Assembly: GCF_026340675.1 (NCBI RefSeq)
Contig: NZ_JAPEOX010000001.1
Span: 6,944,001 to 7,008,000 of the forward strand
Length of the DNA: 64,000 nucleotides
From: Streptomyces sp. NBC_01264
Lineage (GTDB): Bacteria; Actinomycetota; Actinomycetes; Streptomycetales; Streptomycetaceae
Reading direction: 5' to 3'
Under the pieces are notes generated by a model. The model was not told the origin of the DNA, searched no databases, and worked only from the letters and a program-made list of their open reading frames with translations. Positions 18,013 through 27,169 of this stretch are shown one piece after another. The translations under genes and the position numbers were made by a program. Within the stretch, counting starts at the first letter, position 1. Every line of letters begins with the position of its first letter.

Positions 18013-20260
18013 ATGATGCTGCGCTACGCACTCCAGACCGTCCGGGACCGCAAGGCCGGTTTCCTCGGCACCTTCCTCGCCCTGCTGTGCGCGGAGCGCG
18101 AAGCCCTCGTACGGGCACGCCTGGAGCTCGGCCGCGCTCACCCCCTTTACGCTCGCCGAGGGACGCGCACCCCGCGGCGGTGACGAGGTCGTCGTCGACC
18201 GCGGACTCGCGGCCCGCGCGGCCCTGAAGCCCGGCTCCGCGCTCACCGTGCAGTCCACCGGCGCGCCCAAGACCTATACCGTCAGCGGGATCGCAGCTCC
18301 GGCCGGCGGGAACCTCGCGCACCAGAGCGCGCTGTTCTTCGGCGACGCCGAGGCGCAGCGGCTCGCCGCCCGTGACGGCCGGGTCAGCGCCATCGGGGTA
18401 CTGCCCGAGGCCGGGGTCGACGCGGGCGAGCTGGCCGGGCGGATCCGGCAGGCGCTCCAGGGCACCACCGCGCAGGTGGCCACCGGCCACCAGCGGGGCC
18501 CCGTGGAGTTCCTCGACGCGGCCGGTGCCCGGATCAAGCTGGTCTCCATGGGCGGCGCGATGGGCGGTACCTCGCTCCTCGTGGCGATCCTCGTGGTCGT
18601 CGGTACCTTCTCCCTGTCGATCCAGCAGCGCCACCGCGAACTCGCCCTGCTCCGCGCCATCGCCGCCACCCCCAAGCAGCTGCGGGGCATGATCGGCCGC
18701 GAGGCGCTCCTCGTGGGGCTCGCCGCCGGAATCGCCGGAGCCCTCGCCGGGCTGCCGCTGGCCGCCTGGCTGCACGGCCGGTTCGTCGAGGCGGGGGTCG
18801 TCCCGGTGACCCTGGAACGCACCGCCGGGATCTTCCCGATGATCGCCGCCGTCGGCGCGAGCCTGCTCGGCGCATGGGCCGCGGCCCGGATCACCGCACG
18901 GCGCGTGGCCCGCGTGCGCCCCGCCGAAGCCCTGGCCGAGGCCGCCGTCGAGCGCGGCCGCCCCGCGTGGGCGCGGCTCGTCGCCGGGGCGCTGCTGCTG
19001 GCGGCCGGGGTGGTGCTGGTCGCCGTACTCAGTACGCTGCGCACCGAGCCGGCCTCGACCCCGGTCACCTTCCTCGCCGTCGTGGTGCTCGCCGGAGCCG
19101 TCTCCCTGCTGGGCCCGGTGATCGTCAAGGGCGCGGCCGCGCTGCTCGCCGGGCCGCTGCGGCTGGCCGGCCCGGGCGGCCGGCTGGCCACCGCCAACCT
19201 GCGCGGCAACGCGACCCGGATGGCCTCCGCGGTCACCCCGCTCACCCTGCTGATCGGGATGGCCTGCACCGTCCTCTTCGTCACCCCGACGCTCGGCGAC
19301 GCGGCCCGGGCGCAGGCCCGTGAGGGCGTACGGGCCGAGTGGGTGCTCCAGGGCCGGGGGCCGGGGGTTCCCGGCGCCGCCGCCGAGCGGATCCGCCGGA
19401 CCCCCGGGGTCCTCGCGGCCACCGAGATCGTGCACACCTCGATCCGGGTGGGGCTGACGAAGTACGCGGCGCAGGGCGTGACCCCGGCCGGGCTCGACCG
19501 GACCTGGGACCCGGGGGTGACGGCCGGGAGCCTGGCGGGGTTCGGGGAGAAGAGCGTCGCGGTGAGCGACCTGGCCGCGGACCAGCTGGGCCTGAAGCCG
19601 GGCAGCCCGCTCTCGCTGTCGCTGGGGGACGGCACGCCGGTCACCCTGACCGTGTCCGCGGTGTACGCGCGCGGGCTGGGCTTCGGCGACGTGACGCTGC
19701 CGCACGGCCTGACGGCCGCGCACGTCGACGACCCGCTGGCTTCGAGCGTGCTGGTGGCCGGTCCCGCGACGCGGGAGGCACTCGCCTCGGCGGTACGGGA
19801 GTACCCGGGCGTGGCCGTGCTGTCGGCGGCCGAAGCGGACGGCGCGCGGGCGGAGCGGCAGGCGGCCGGATCGGAGATCAACCTGCTGGCGATGGGACTC
19901 GTCCTGGCCGTCACCGCGATCGCGGTGGCCAACACCCTGGCGATGTCCACGGGGGAGCGGCTGCGCGAGTTCGCGATGCTGAGGCTCGCGGGTGCGACGC
20001 GGCGGCAGGTGCGGGGGATGCTGCGGCTGGAGGCGCTGGCGGTGCTCCTGATGGGGGTGGTGCTGGGGTCGGGGATCGCGCTCGCGGTCCTGACCGCGTT
20101 CAGCGTGGGCATGACGGGGACGGCCGCCGCGGTGGTGCTTCCGCTGGTGTACGCGATGGTCGTGGGTGGCGCGGGGCTGCTGGCCCTGTCCGCCACGGGC
20201 TTCGCCGGGCGGCTGGCGATGCGCCCCCGCCCGGTGGACCTGGCGACGGCCAAGGGCTAG
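18013..20260 (+). pseudogene. FtsX-like ABC transporter permease with an N-terminal deletion and frameshift
   Basis: The body is a typical MacB/FtsX-type permease: a long frame from about 18090 to 20260, with a first FtsX domain (TSLLVAILVVVGTFSLSIQQRHRELALLRAI), central helices and a second FtsX domain near the end (IAVANTLAMSTGERLREFAMLRLAGA). The true N-terminus is still readable from ATG 18013 (MMLRYALQTVRDRKAGFLGTFL) but in another frame. It stops at 18181-18183 after only 56 codons. The frames join near 18085-18095, just after LALLC, where roughly 100 or more residues of the first periplasmic domain are missing. The partner ATPase gene that normally precedes such permeases is also absent. 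A shortened protein from an internal start is possible but would lack the first membrane helix. Confidence 0.75.
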
Positions 20261-20547
20261 CCCTCGGGGCTCCGCCCCGGGCCCGCCTTCCCGGGGGGAC
20301 CGGCCCCCGGCCCCCCGGCCCCCCTGGCGCCTCAGATGCCGGCGAGGCCGGGGGCTGGTCCCCGGCCGCACGCCGTGGGTGTGCCGCTGCGCGGGGCGGG
20401 TAGGGGGCCAAGCCCCGCAGGGCCAACTCGGCCGCACCCGCCCACCCAACCCCGTGCCGGGACGGCAGTGGCGGGCACCCCGCCGGCCCCCGCCGGCCCC
20501 GCCGGACGGTGCCCGGCGCAGCGGGGCGAAGCCCGCGCAGCGGGGCG
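20261..20547. repeat. intergenic repeat element of the CGGGGCTCCGCCCCG type
   Basis: These 287 bases between the decayed permease and the rhodanese gene hold no gene. They contain GGGGCTCCGCCCC near 20267, a run of CCGGCCCCCC units, and at the far end GGTGCCCGGCGCAG followed by GGGGCGAAGCC. The last segments recur almost unchanged in the element at 42.2-42.7 kb, so both belong to one dispersed family. Confidence 0.65.
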
Positions 20548-20928
20548 TTAAGAAGGAACCACCGGTAGGCCCGCGGCCTTCCAGGATTGGAAGCCGCCCG
20601 TGAGGTCCGTTGCGTGGGGGAGGGACAGGGCGTGGAGGGAGGCCGCCGCGAGGGTGGAGGCGTAGCCCTCGTTGCAGATGACGATGACGCGGATGTCGTG
20701 GTCCACCGCCTCCGGGAGGCGGTGGGAGCCCTCGGGGTCGAGGCGCCATTCCAGTTCGTTGCGTTCGATCAGCAGGGCGCCGGGGATCAGTCCGTCCCGC
20801 TCGCGCAGGGCCTGGTACCGGATGTCGACCAGCAGGGCCCCGGTCAGGGACTCCGCGTGCGCCTGGGCCGCGTCCACGCGGGTGTACGTGGTCCGCAGCC
20901 GGTCGATCAGCGCGTCGATGCCGCTCAC
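20548..20928 (-). CDS. rhodanese-like sulfurtransferase
   Basis: A 126-residue single rhodanese domain. It contains LLVDIRYQALRERDGLIPGALLIERNELEWRL in pieces typical of the fold. The active loop is CNEGYAST, with the catalytic cysteine at residue 85. Rhodaneses carry persulfide sulfur. The GTG start overlaps the stop of the cysteine dioxygenase gene (GTGA), so the two are translated together. This makes disposal or transfer of sulfur released during cysteine breakdown the likely task. Confidence 0.9.
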   Translation of the reverse strand: MSGIDALIDRLRTTYTRVDAAQAHAESLTGALLVDIRYQALRERDGLIPGALLIERNELEWRLDPEGSHRLPEAVDHDIRVIVICNEGYASTLAAASLHALSLPHATDLTGGFQSWKAAGLPVVPS

Positions 20929-21458
20929 TGCCAGTCCGCCGGACGCTCGACCTGCTCCAGCGTGAGCACCGGGCCGGTGCGGCTGTAGCGGCGGATCAGG
21001 GGGAGCGGCGGGTGGTACGCGTGGACGGAGATCGCGTGCTCCGTCGCGGACTCGTTGAGCACCTCGTGCACGTGGTGCTCGCCGAAGGCCCGCCCGGTGC
21101 CCGCGTCCAGAGCGCGGGTGCGGTCCACGTCGGGGGCCAGGGAGAGGGACTGCCAGCCCTCGGAGGGAAGGCGGACCGCCAGGGAGTTCTCCGTGAGGCG
21201 GCCGCGCGCGGTGGTGAACGCGCCCCGCGACTCGGCGTGGTCGTGCCAGCCGGTGCCGGTGCCGGGCGGCCAGCCGATCAGCCAGGCCTCGCTGCCGCCC
21301 GGGCCGTCGAGCCGGATCCACGTCCGGCCCTCGGGGTCGAGGGGGAGGGAGGCGATCAGCTCGGGGTCGGAGGCGATGCGCCGGGTGAAGGCGAGGAGGC
21401 CCGCCGCCGAGAGCGCGGGGGCCGCGGCCGGGGCAGGGGCGTGCGTGGGTGCAGACAT
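20925..21458 (-). CDS. cysteine dioxygenase-family cupin
   Basis: A 177-residue cupin of the type I cysteine dioxygenase family. The iron ligands are His72 and His74 (GWHDHAESRGAF) and His131 (EHHVHEVLN). It would oxidise cysteine to cysteinesulfinate with O2. The N-terminal 20 residues are Ala/Pro-rich and dispensable-looking. It lies 73 bp downstream of a cysteine-rich leader peptide gene and is coupled to a rhodanese, so the unit looks like a cysteine-responsive operon for degrading surplus cysteine. Confidence 0.88.
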   Translation of the reverse strand: MSAPTHAPAPAAAPALSAAGLLAFTRRIASDPELIASLPLDPEGRTWIRLDGPGGSEAWLIGWPPGTGTGWHDHAESRGAFTTARGRLTENSLAVRLPSEGWQSLSLAPDVDRTRALDAGTGRAFGEHHVHEVLNESATEHAISVHAYHPPLPLIRRYSRTGPVLTLEQVERPADWQ

Positions 21459-21531
21459 GGAGGGTGACCGTCCTGGGGGTTCGCGAGAGCGCGCGCCACA
21501 ACCGCATGGGGGCGTGCGAGGGAAGGGCGAA
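21459..21531 (-). promoter_or_regulatory. presumed attenuator between leader peptide and cysteine dioxygenase gene
   Basis: This 73-base gap follows the Cys-containing end of the leader peptide and precedes the cysteine dioxygenase ATG. Its position implies that ribosome stalling at the Cys codons controls folding or access here. I could not work out a definite pair of alternative hairpins by eye. Confidence 0.4.
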
Positions 21532-21618
21532 TCAGCAGGAAGGACGACATACGCAGCCCGCGTAGCGGAGCAGGTCCATATGGACCCTCCGCCACAGGCG
21601 TACGTCGTTGCCGGTCAT
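21532..21618 (-). CDS. cysteine-rich leader peptide (cis-acting attenuator)
   Basis: A 28-residue peptide, MTGNDVRLWRRVHMDLLRYA followed by GCVCRPSC. It matches the short actinobacterial leader peptides with a conserved RRVHMDLLRY core and terminal Cys codons that precede sulfur and cysteine genes. Three Cys codons lie in the last eight positions. The message looks leaderless: TTGACC (21654-21649), 17 bases, TTCACT (21631-21626), then seven bases to the ATG at 21618. Slow translation when charged tRNA-Cys is scarce would alter expression of the downstream cysteine dioxygenase and rhodanese genes; the direction of the effect is inference. Confidence 0.8.
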   Translation of the reverse strand: MTGNDVRLWRRVHMDLLRYAGCVCRPSC

Positions 21619-21665
21619 GTCCGCGAGTGAAGCACGACTCGGCCGGAGGGTCAATCGATCATCGC

Positions 21666-23249
21666 TCAATCGACTACGGGTGCGGCGGCGGGCAAAGCCC
21701 TGGGCGCCGGTGCCGGGGTGGCTCCGGGCGCGCCGTGCCGGACCGCGTCCGCGGCCTCGTACAGCTCGGCCGGGTGGACCCCGGCGAACGTGGCCGCGAG
21801 ATGCCCGTCCGGTCGTACGAGGAGCACGGTGTGCGCCGCCGCCCCCGGGTAGCCGTCCGCCACGAGCAGCTCCGCCCGGACCGGCAGCGCGGAGACCGCC
21901 GCCGCGAGGCGGGGCATCAGGCCGGCGCCCACCCAGTGCCGCCGGTCCCAGACCCCGGTGCCCGGGGCGACGAGGACGACGAGCAGCCGGCCCCGGCCCA
22001 ACTGGTCGCGCAGCGGCACCGTCGAGCCGTCCGGCGCGGTCACCGGGACGTTCTCGACGGGCCCGCCCGGCTCGGTGGCGGTGGGCACGTCGTGGACGGC
22101 CACGGGCGGGGCGTACACCGGCTCCGCGCCGAGCGGGCCGCGGCCCAGATGGCCGTCGGTCAGGAGCACTTCGGCGGCCCGCGAGGCTCCGGGGAGGTAC
22201 GCGCGCAGTCCGCCCCCGGTGCGCAGGACGGGCATGGCCTGGTCGGCGGCGCGCAGCCGGGCGGCCACCGCCCTGCGGCGCTCGGCCTCGTAACTGTCGA
22301 GGAGTTCCTCCGAGGCCCCCTGGTGCCAGGCGAGGGAGAGCTTCCAGGCGAGGTTCTCCGCGTCCCGGAGCCCCTCCTCCACGCCCTGGGTGCCGAGCGC
22401 GCCGAGCAGGTGCGCGGCGTCCCCGGCGAGGAAGCAGCGGCCGTCGCGCCAGCGCCGGGCGAGCCGGTGGTGCAAGGTGTGGACCCCGGTGTCGAGGAGC
22501 TCGTACGGGGGAGTCGTGCCCCCGCACCACAGCGCGAGGCTGTCGCGGATCCGGGTCACCAGCGCGTCGGGGGTGACGAGGTCGCCGCGCGCCGGGAGCA
22601 GCCAGTCCAGCCGGTACGCCCCGTCGGCCAACGGCCGTGCGGTGACTTCGTCGGGCGGGCTCCGGTGCAGCAACGCCTCCCCGGGCCAGGGCAGTTCGGT
22701 GCGCAGGGCGGCCACGGCGTGCCGCTCCACGGCGGTGCGGCCGGGGAAGCGGATGCCGAGCAGCTTGCGCACGGTGGAGCGGGCCCCGTCGCAGCCGACC
22801 AGGTGGCTCCCGCGCCACCACGTGGTCTCCGCGCCCCGGGTGTGGGCGGTGACCCCGCGGCCGTCCTGCTCCAGGGCGTCGAGTTTGCTCTCGGTGACTA
22901 GCTGGACCAGGGGGTGCGCGGCGGCGGCGTCGCGCAGCCCGCGGGTCAGGGCGTGCTGGGGCAGGTGGATCGGGGCCGGCCCGTCCTCGAAGGTGATCCG
23001 CTGCGACACGCGGCCACCCCGCATGGTGCGCCACGCGACGAAGTACGCTCCCTCGTCGCGCAGGGTCGTACAGCCCAGCCGGTGCACCATCGCGGCGGTG
23101 CCGGCGTGCAGGGCGACGGTACGGGCGGGGCGGAGCTCGTCCTTGCCGGACCCCTCGTCGAGCACGACGCAGGGCACGCCCTGGCCGGCCAGGGCGAGGG
23201 ACAGGGACAGCCCGACGGGCCCCGCGCCGACGACGATCACCGGGTCCAT
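21666..23249 (-). CDS. FAD-dependent monooxygenase (PheA/TfdB-like hydroxylase)
   Basis: A 527-residue group A flavoprotein hydroxylase. The FAD-binding GAGPVG is at 8-13, the DG motif is HLVGCDGARSTVRKLLG, and the second FAD motif is CFLAGDAAHLLGALGTQGVEEGLRDAENLAWKL. A thioredoxin-like C-terminal domain follows (GRLLVVLVAPGTGVWDR, then LVRPDGHLAATF). Such enzymes hydroxylate aromatic or polyketide substrates with NAD(P)H and O2; the substrate is unknown. I start at MDPVIVVGAG; the 42 upstream codons do not look coding. A TGTGATCACA palindrome lies just upstream. It is on the same strand as the cysteine dioxygenase unit but not obviously linked to it. Confidence 0.85.
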   Translation of the reverse strand: MDPVIVVGAGPVGLSLSLALAGQGVPCVVLDEGSGKDELRPARTVALHAGTAAMVHRLGCTTLRDEGAYFVAWRTMRGGRVSQRITFEDGPAPIHLPQHALTRGLRDAAAAHPLVQLVTESKLDALEQDGRGVTAHTRGAETTWWRGSHLVGCDGARSTVRKLLGIRFPGRTAVERHAVAALRTELPWPGEALLHRSPPDEVTARPLADGAYRLDWLLPARGDLVTPDALVTRIRDSLALWCGGTTPPYELLDTGVHTLHHRLARRWRDGRCFLAGDAAHLLGALGTQGVEEGLRDAENLAWKLSLAWHQGASEELLDSYEAERRRAVAARLRAADQAMPVLRTGGGLRAYLPGASRAAEVLLTDGHLGRGPLGAEPVYAPPVAVHDVPTATEPGGPVENVPVTAPDGSTVPLRDQLGRGRLLVVLVAPGTGVWDRRHWVGAGLMPRLAAAVSALPVRAELLVADGYPGAAAHTVLLVRPDGHLAATFAGVHPAELYEAADAVRHGAPGATPAPAPRALPAAAPVVD

Positions 23250-23272
23250 GATGTGGCTCCCGATGTCCGGTA

Positions 23273-23282
23273 TGTGATCACA
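23273..23282. promoter_or_regulatory. palindromic candidate operator upstream of the monooxygenase gene
   Basis: TGTGATCACA, a perfect 10-base palindrome 24 bases before the monooxygenase ATG on the minus strand, in the expected promoter zone. It could bind a dimeric repressor; no regulator gene is adjacent. Confidence 0.35.
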
Positions 23283-23461
23283 GAACGTATGCAACCCACT
23301 GGAGGTGCCTGCGTCAAGTGACGCCGGGCCGGACAATGCCGAGTGGTGCGACGGATGAGTTCCGCCGCACCACACGTGTCCCGCAAGTGTACTGACCGGC
23401 TGTCAGGCCGGGTGCCGGACGTGGGTCCGAGCAGATGTCCGATGTTCCGCCGGGGGTCCGG

Positions 23462-24340
23462 TCAGGCGGCGCCGCCCGCGTTCTGGCCCGCGTCGAACTG
23501 ACTGACCGGCACCATCGCGCCGGTGCTCCGCTTCGACTTCCGCAGCCGGCCCTCCATCCAGGAGGCGAAGGTGGTGAGGGCGAAGTTCACCGCGATGTAG
23601 ATCGCCGCGATCACGATCAGGGTCGGGATGATGTTGCTGTAGTTCGCCGAGATCTGCCGGTACGTGGACAGCAGTTCGGCGAGGCCCAGCACGGCGCCGC
23701 CGATCGCGGTGTCCTTGAGGACCACCACGAGCTGGCTGACCAGCGCCGGCAGCATCGCGGTCACCGCCTGCGGGATCAGGACGTTGGTCATGACCTGGCC
23801 CTTGCGCATGCCGATCGCCTTCGCGGCGTCGGTCTGGCCCCTCGGCAGCGACTCGACGCCGGCCCGGACGATCTCGGCGATGACCGCGGAGTTGTAGAGG
23901 ACCAGCCCGGTGATCACGGCGTACAGCGGCCGCACCGCGGAGTCCACGCCGGTGTACTGCACGTAGAAGGCGGAGCCGAAGAGCATCAGCATCAGCACCG
24001 GGATGGCGCGGAAGAACTCGACCCAGGCGCCCACGATGCTGCGGACCCACGTGTGGTCGGAGAGCCGGCCGATGCCGAGCAGGGCGCCGAGCGGCAGGGC
24101 GATCACCATGGAGATGGCGCCGGCCCGCAGGGTCTCGCCGAGTCCCGGGAGCAGGAACGTCGTCCACACCTGGCCCTCGACGAAAGGGCTCCACTTGTCG
24201 GCGTCGAGCTGGTTCTGGTCCGCGAGGGAGGACAGCACCCACCACGCGAGGGCGGCGGCCGCCACGAGGAAGACGCCGCTGTAGATCCAGTTGCGGGCCT
24301 TGGCCCGGGGGCCGGGGGTGTCGTACAGCACCGAGGTCAT
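23462..24340 (-). CDS. gluD: glutamate ABC transporter permease GluD
   Basis: A 292-residue inner-membrane permease of the polar amino acid family. There are several helices, with the EAA loop region (ESLPRGQTDAAKAIGM, then VLIPQAVTAMLPALVSQLVV) that contacts the ATPase. The C-terminal 40 residues are a charged cytoplasmic tail. Its ATG overlaps the gluC stop (ATGA). It is the last gene of the gluABCD unit and pairs with GluC in the membrane. Confidence 0.92.
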   Translation of the reverse strand: MTSVLYDTPGPRAKARNWIYSGVFLVAAAALAWWVLSSLADQNQLDADKWSPFVEGQVWTTFLLPGLGETLRAGAISMVIALPLGALLGIGRLSDHTWVRSIVGAWVEFFRAIPVLMLMLFGSAFYVQYTGVDSAVRPLYAVITGLVLYNSAVIAEIVRAGVESLPRGQTDAAKAIGMRKGQVMTNVLIPQAVTAMLPALVSQLVVVLKDTAIGGAVLGLAELLSTYRQISANYSNIIPTLIVIAAIYIAVNFALTTFASWMEGRLRKSKRSTGAMVPVSQFDAGQNAGGAA

Positions 24341-25011
24341 CGCTTCACCGCCACGCGCTTGGCCACCCAGCCCAGGAGCAGGCCGGTGGGCAGGGTCAGA
24401 AGGACGAATCCGAGGGCGAAGACGCCGAAGACGGCGAAGAGGTCCTGCGGCTCGTTCTCGACCACCTCCTTCATCAGCAGCGCCGCCTCGGCCACACCGA
24501 TCGCCGCCGCCACCGTGGTGTTCTTGGTGAGGGCGATCAGCACGTTGGCGAGCGGTGCGACGACCGCGCGGAAGGCCTGGGGGAGCACGATCAGGGTGAG
24601 CGTCTGGAGGAAGCTCATGCCCAGGGCGCGGGAGGCCTCGGCCTGGCCGACCGGGACCGTGTTGATGCCGGAGCGGATCGCCTCGCAGACGAAGGTGCCG
24701 GTGTAGGCGATGAACCCGAGGACCGCGAGCCGGAAGCCGATCTCCTTGAAGGTGCCGCCGCCGAGCGTGACGCCGAGGGTCTGGCTGAGGCCCAGCGAAC
24801 AGCCGAGGATCAGCACGGTCAGCGGGGTGTTGCGCACGAGGTTGACGTACGCGGTGCCGAAGCCCCGCATCAGCGGGACCGGACTGACCCGCATCCCGGC
24901 CAGTACGGTGCCCCAGATCAGGGACCCGACGGCCGAGTAGAGGGTGAGCTGAACCGTCACCCAGAAGGCTCCGAGCACGTCGTACTGCCCGGAATCAAGA
25001 AAATCGAACAC
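24337..25011 (-). CDS. gluC: glutamate ABC transporter permease GluC
   Basis: A 224-residue permease. An N-terminal helix (YDVLGAFWVTVQLTLYSAVG) is followed by four more and the EAA loop (NTVPVGQAEASRALGMSFLQ, then LIVLPQAFRAVVAPLANVLI). It forms the membrane channel with GluD for uptake of glutamate delivered by GluB and powered by GluA. It is separated from gluB by 116 bp with two hairpins, which should lower its expression relative to the binding protein, and is translationally coupled to gluD. Confidence 0.92.
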   Translation of the reverse strand: MFDFLDSGQYDVLGAFWVTVQLTLYSAVGSLIWGTVLAGMRVSPVPLMRGFGTAYVNLVRNTPLTVLILGCSLGLSQTLGVTLGGGTFKEIGFRLAVLGFIAYTGTFVCEAIRSGINTVPVGQAEASRALGMSFLQTLTLIVLPQAFRAVVAPLANVLIALTKNTTVAAAIGVAEAALLMKEVVENEPQDLFAVFGVFALGFVLLTLPTGLLLGWVAKRVAVKR

Positions 25012-25060
25012 GATGGCCTGCGCTCTCCCCAGGATGGCCAGGTTGGCCGGTGGGGCACGG

Positions 25061-25122
25061 CGCCGCCCGCGGCAGGCGGGCGGCGACGCTCCTCACCGAT
25101 GGATCGGCCGGCGGACCGGCCG
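25061..25122 (-). terminator. hairpins between gluB and gluC (partial terminator or mRNA stabiliser)
   Basis: Two stem-loops lie in the gluB-gluC gap. One has a nine-base stem (CGCCGCCCG at 25061-25069 pairing with CGGGCGGCG at 25077-25085). The other has a seven-base stem (CGGCCGG/CCGGCCG, 25105-25122) with a four-base loop. There is no U-run. Such structures commonly give excess binding protein over permease. Confidence 0.6.
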
Positions 25123-25127
25123 CCGGG

Positions 25128-25982
25128 TCAGCTGCCTTCGGTGACCGCGGGGGCCGGCTCGGCCTTGTAGCCGGACGGACCGAAGTTCTTCTCGACGGCC
25201 TTGGCCCAGGCGCCGTCCGCCTCCATCTTCTTGATGGCGGCGTTGACCTTGGTCTGAAGCTCCTTGTCGCCCTTCTTCAGACCGATGCCGTAGTTCTCGT
25301 TGCTCAGGCTCAGCCCGACCAGCTTGAACTTGCCCTTGTTCTTGTCCTGCGCCGCGTAGCCGGCCAGGATCGAGTTGTCCGTGGTCAGGGCGTCGACCTT
25401 CTTGTTCTCCAGGCCGGTCAGGCACTCGGAGTAGCCGCCCAGCTCCAGGAGGTCGGCCTCGGGGGCCAGCTTGGTCTTGACGTTCTGCGCCGACGTGGAG
25501 CCGGTGACCGAGCAGAGCTTCTTCTTGTTCAGGTCCTCGGCCTTGGTGATCGAGGTGTCGTCGGCGCGGACCAGCAGGTCCTGGTGCGCGAGGAAGTACG
25601 GGCCGGCGAAGTCGACCTTCGCCTTGCGCTTGTCGTTGATCGAGTAGCTCGCCACGACCAGCTTCACGTCGCCGTTGGCGATCAGGTTCTCGCGCTCGGC
25701 GCTGACGGCCTGCTTGAACTCGATCTGCTCGGGCGTGTAGCCGAGCTCCTTGGCCACGTACGTCGCCACGTCCACGTCGAAGCCCGTGAACTTGCCGTCG
25801 GGGGTCTTAAGGCCCACACCCGGCTGGTCGAACTTGATGCCGATGACGATCTTGTCCTTCTTGGCACCGGCCGAGGAGCTGGCGTCACCCGCGGGCTTGT
25901 CGCTGTCGCCGCCACAGGCGGTCGCGGTCAGGGCGAGAGCAACGGCGATGGCGGCGGCCGCGCCGACCTTGGAGAGCTTCAT
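25128..25982 (-). CDS. gluB: glutamate-binding lipoprotein GluB
   Basis: A 284-residue solute-binding protein. The lipoprotein signal runs to a lipobox with Cys23 (LTATAC), then a Ser/Ala/Lys linker, then the SBP_bac_3 fold (GVGLKTPDGKFTGFDVDVA, SAERENLIANGDVKLVVASY). It captures glutamate, and possibly other acidic or amide amino acids, outside the membrane for GluCD. It follows gluA on the minus strand with about 100 bp between, and precedes gluC after a pair of hairpins. Confidence 0.93.
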   Translation of the reverse strand: MKLSKVGAAAAIAVALALTATACGGDSDKPAGDASSSAGAKKDKIVIGIKFDQPGVGLKTPDGKFTGFDVDVATYVAKELGYTPEQIEFKQAVSAERENLIANGDVKLVVASYSINDKRKAKVDFAGPYFLAHQDLLVRADDTSITKAEDLNKKKLCSVTGSTSAQNVKTKLAPEADLLELGGYSECLTGLENKKVDALTTDNSILAGYAAQDKNKGKFKLVGLSLSNENYGIGLKKGDKELQTKVNAAIKKMEADGAWAKAVEKNFGPSGYKAEPAPAVTEGS

Positions 25983-26080
25983 GGTGGACTTCCCTCGAAG
26001 TGAGACGTGAGACGGGAGAAAGACGTGAAGTGAGACTGCTGGACGACGATCCGTCACCGGATCACTACCAGATGCGAAGC

Positions 26081-26866
<786 letters not shown>

Positions 26867-27169
26867 CGGCTTGTGGCTCCGTCCTCCTCGGTTGGGAGGA
26901 CAGTAGTGACGTGGCGCGCACAGCGTCAGTACATCTGAGGGAGAATTGAGCATAACGATCCGGCCTCGCGCCGATACGCTCCGTACGCGCGGGTGCCCGG
27001 CACCCGCCGCGGCCGTACCGGGTGCATAACGGAACCCCCGACGGACCGGAACCGTCTTGACGTGGGAGTCCGCATCGGCGTGGATGCTTGGTGGCCCATG
27101 ATGGCCACCGAGCGAACGCGAAGCGATCACGAAGCGATCAAGAGATCAAGAGATGGAGAGGGGGACGAC
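26867..27169. promoter_or_regulatory. gluA-gluR divergent regulatory region
   Basis: This 303-base region holds both promoters. On the gluR side TTGACG lies at 27057-27062 with a weak TGGATG at 27081-27086. The perfect inverted repeat GGTGGCC-CATGAT-GGCCACC occupies 27090-27109. A direct repeat GAAGCGATCA follows twice at 27120-27129 and 27131-27140 (11-base spacing), with further AGATCA copies just before the GAGAGGGGG ribosome site. These are the best candidates for GluR binding. The gluA side shows no clear motif. Confidence 0.5.
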
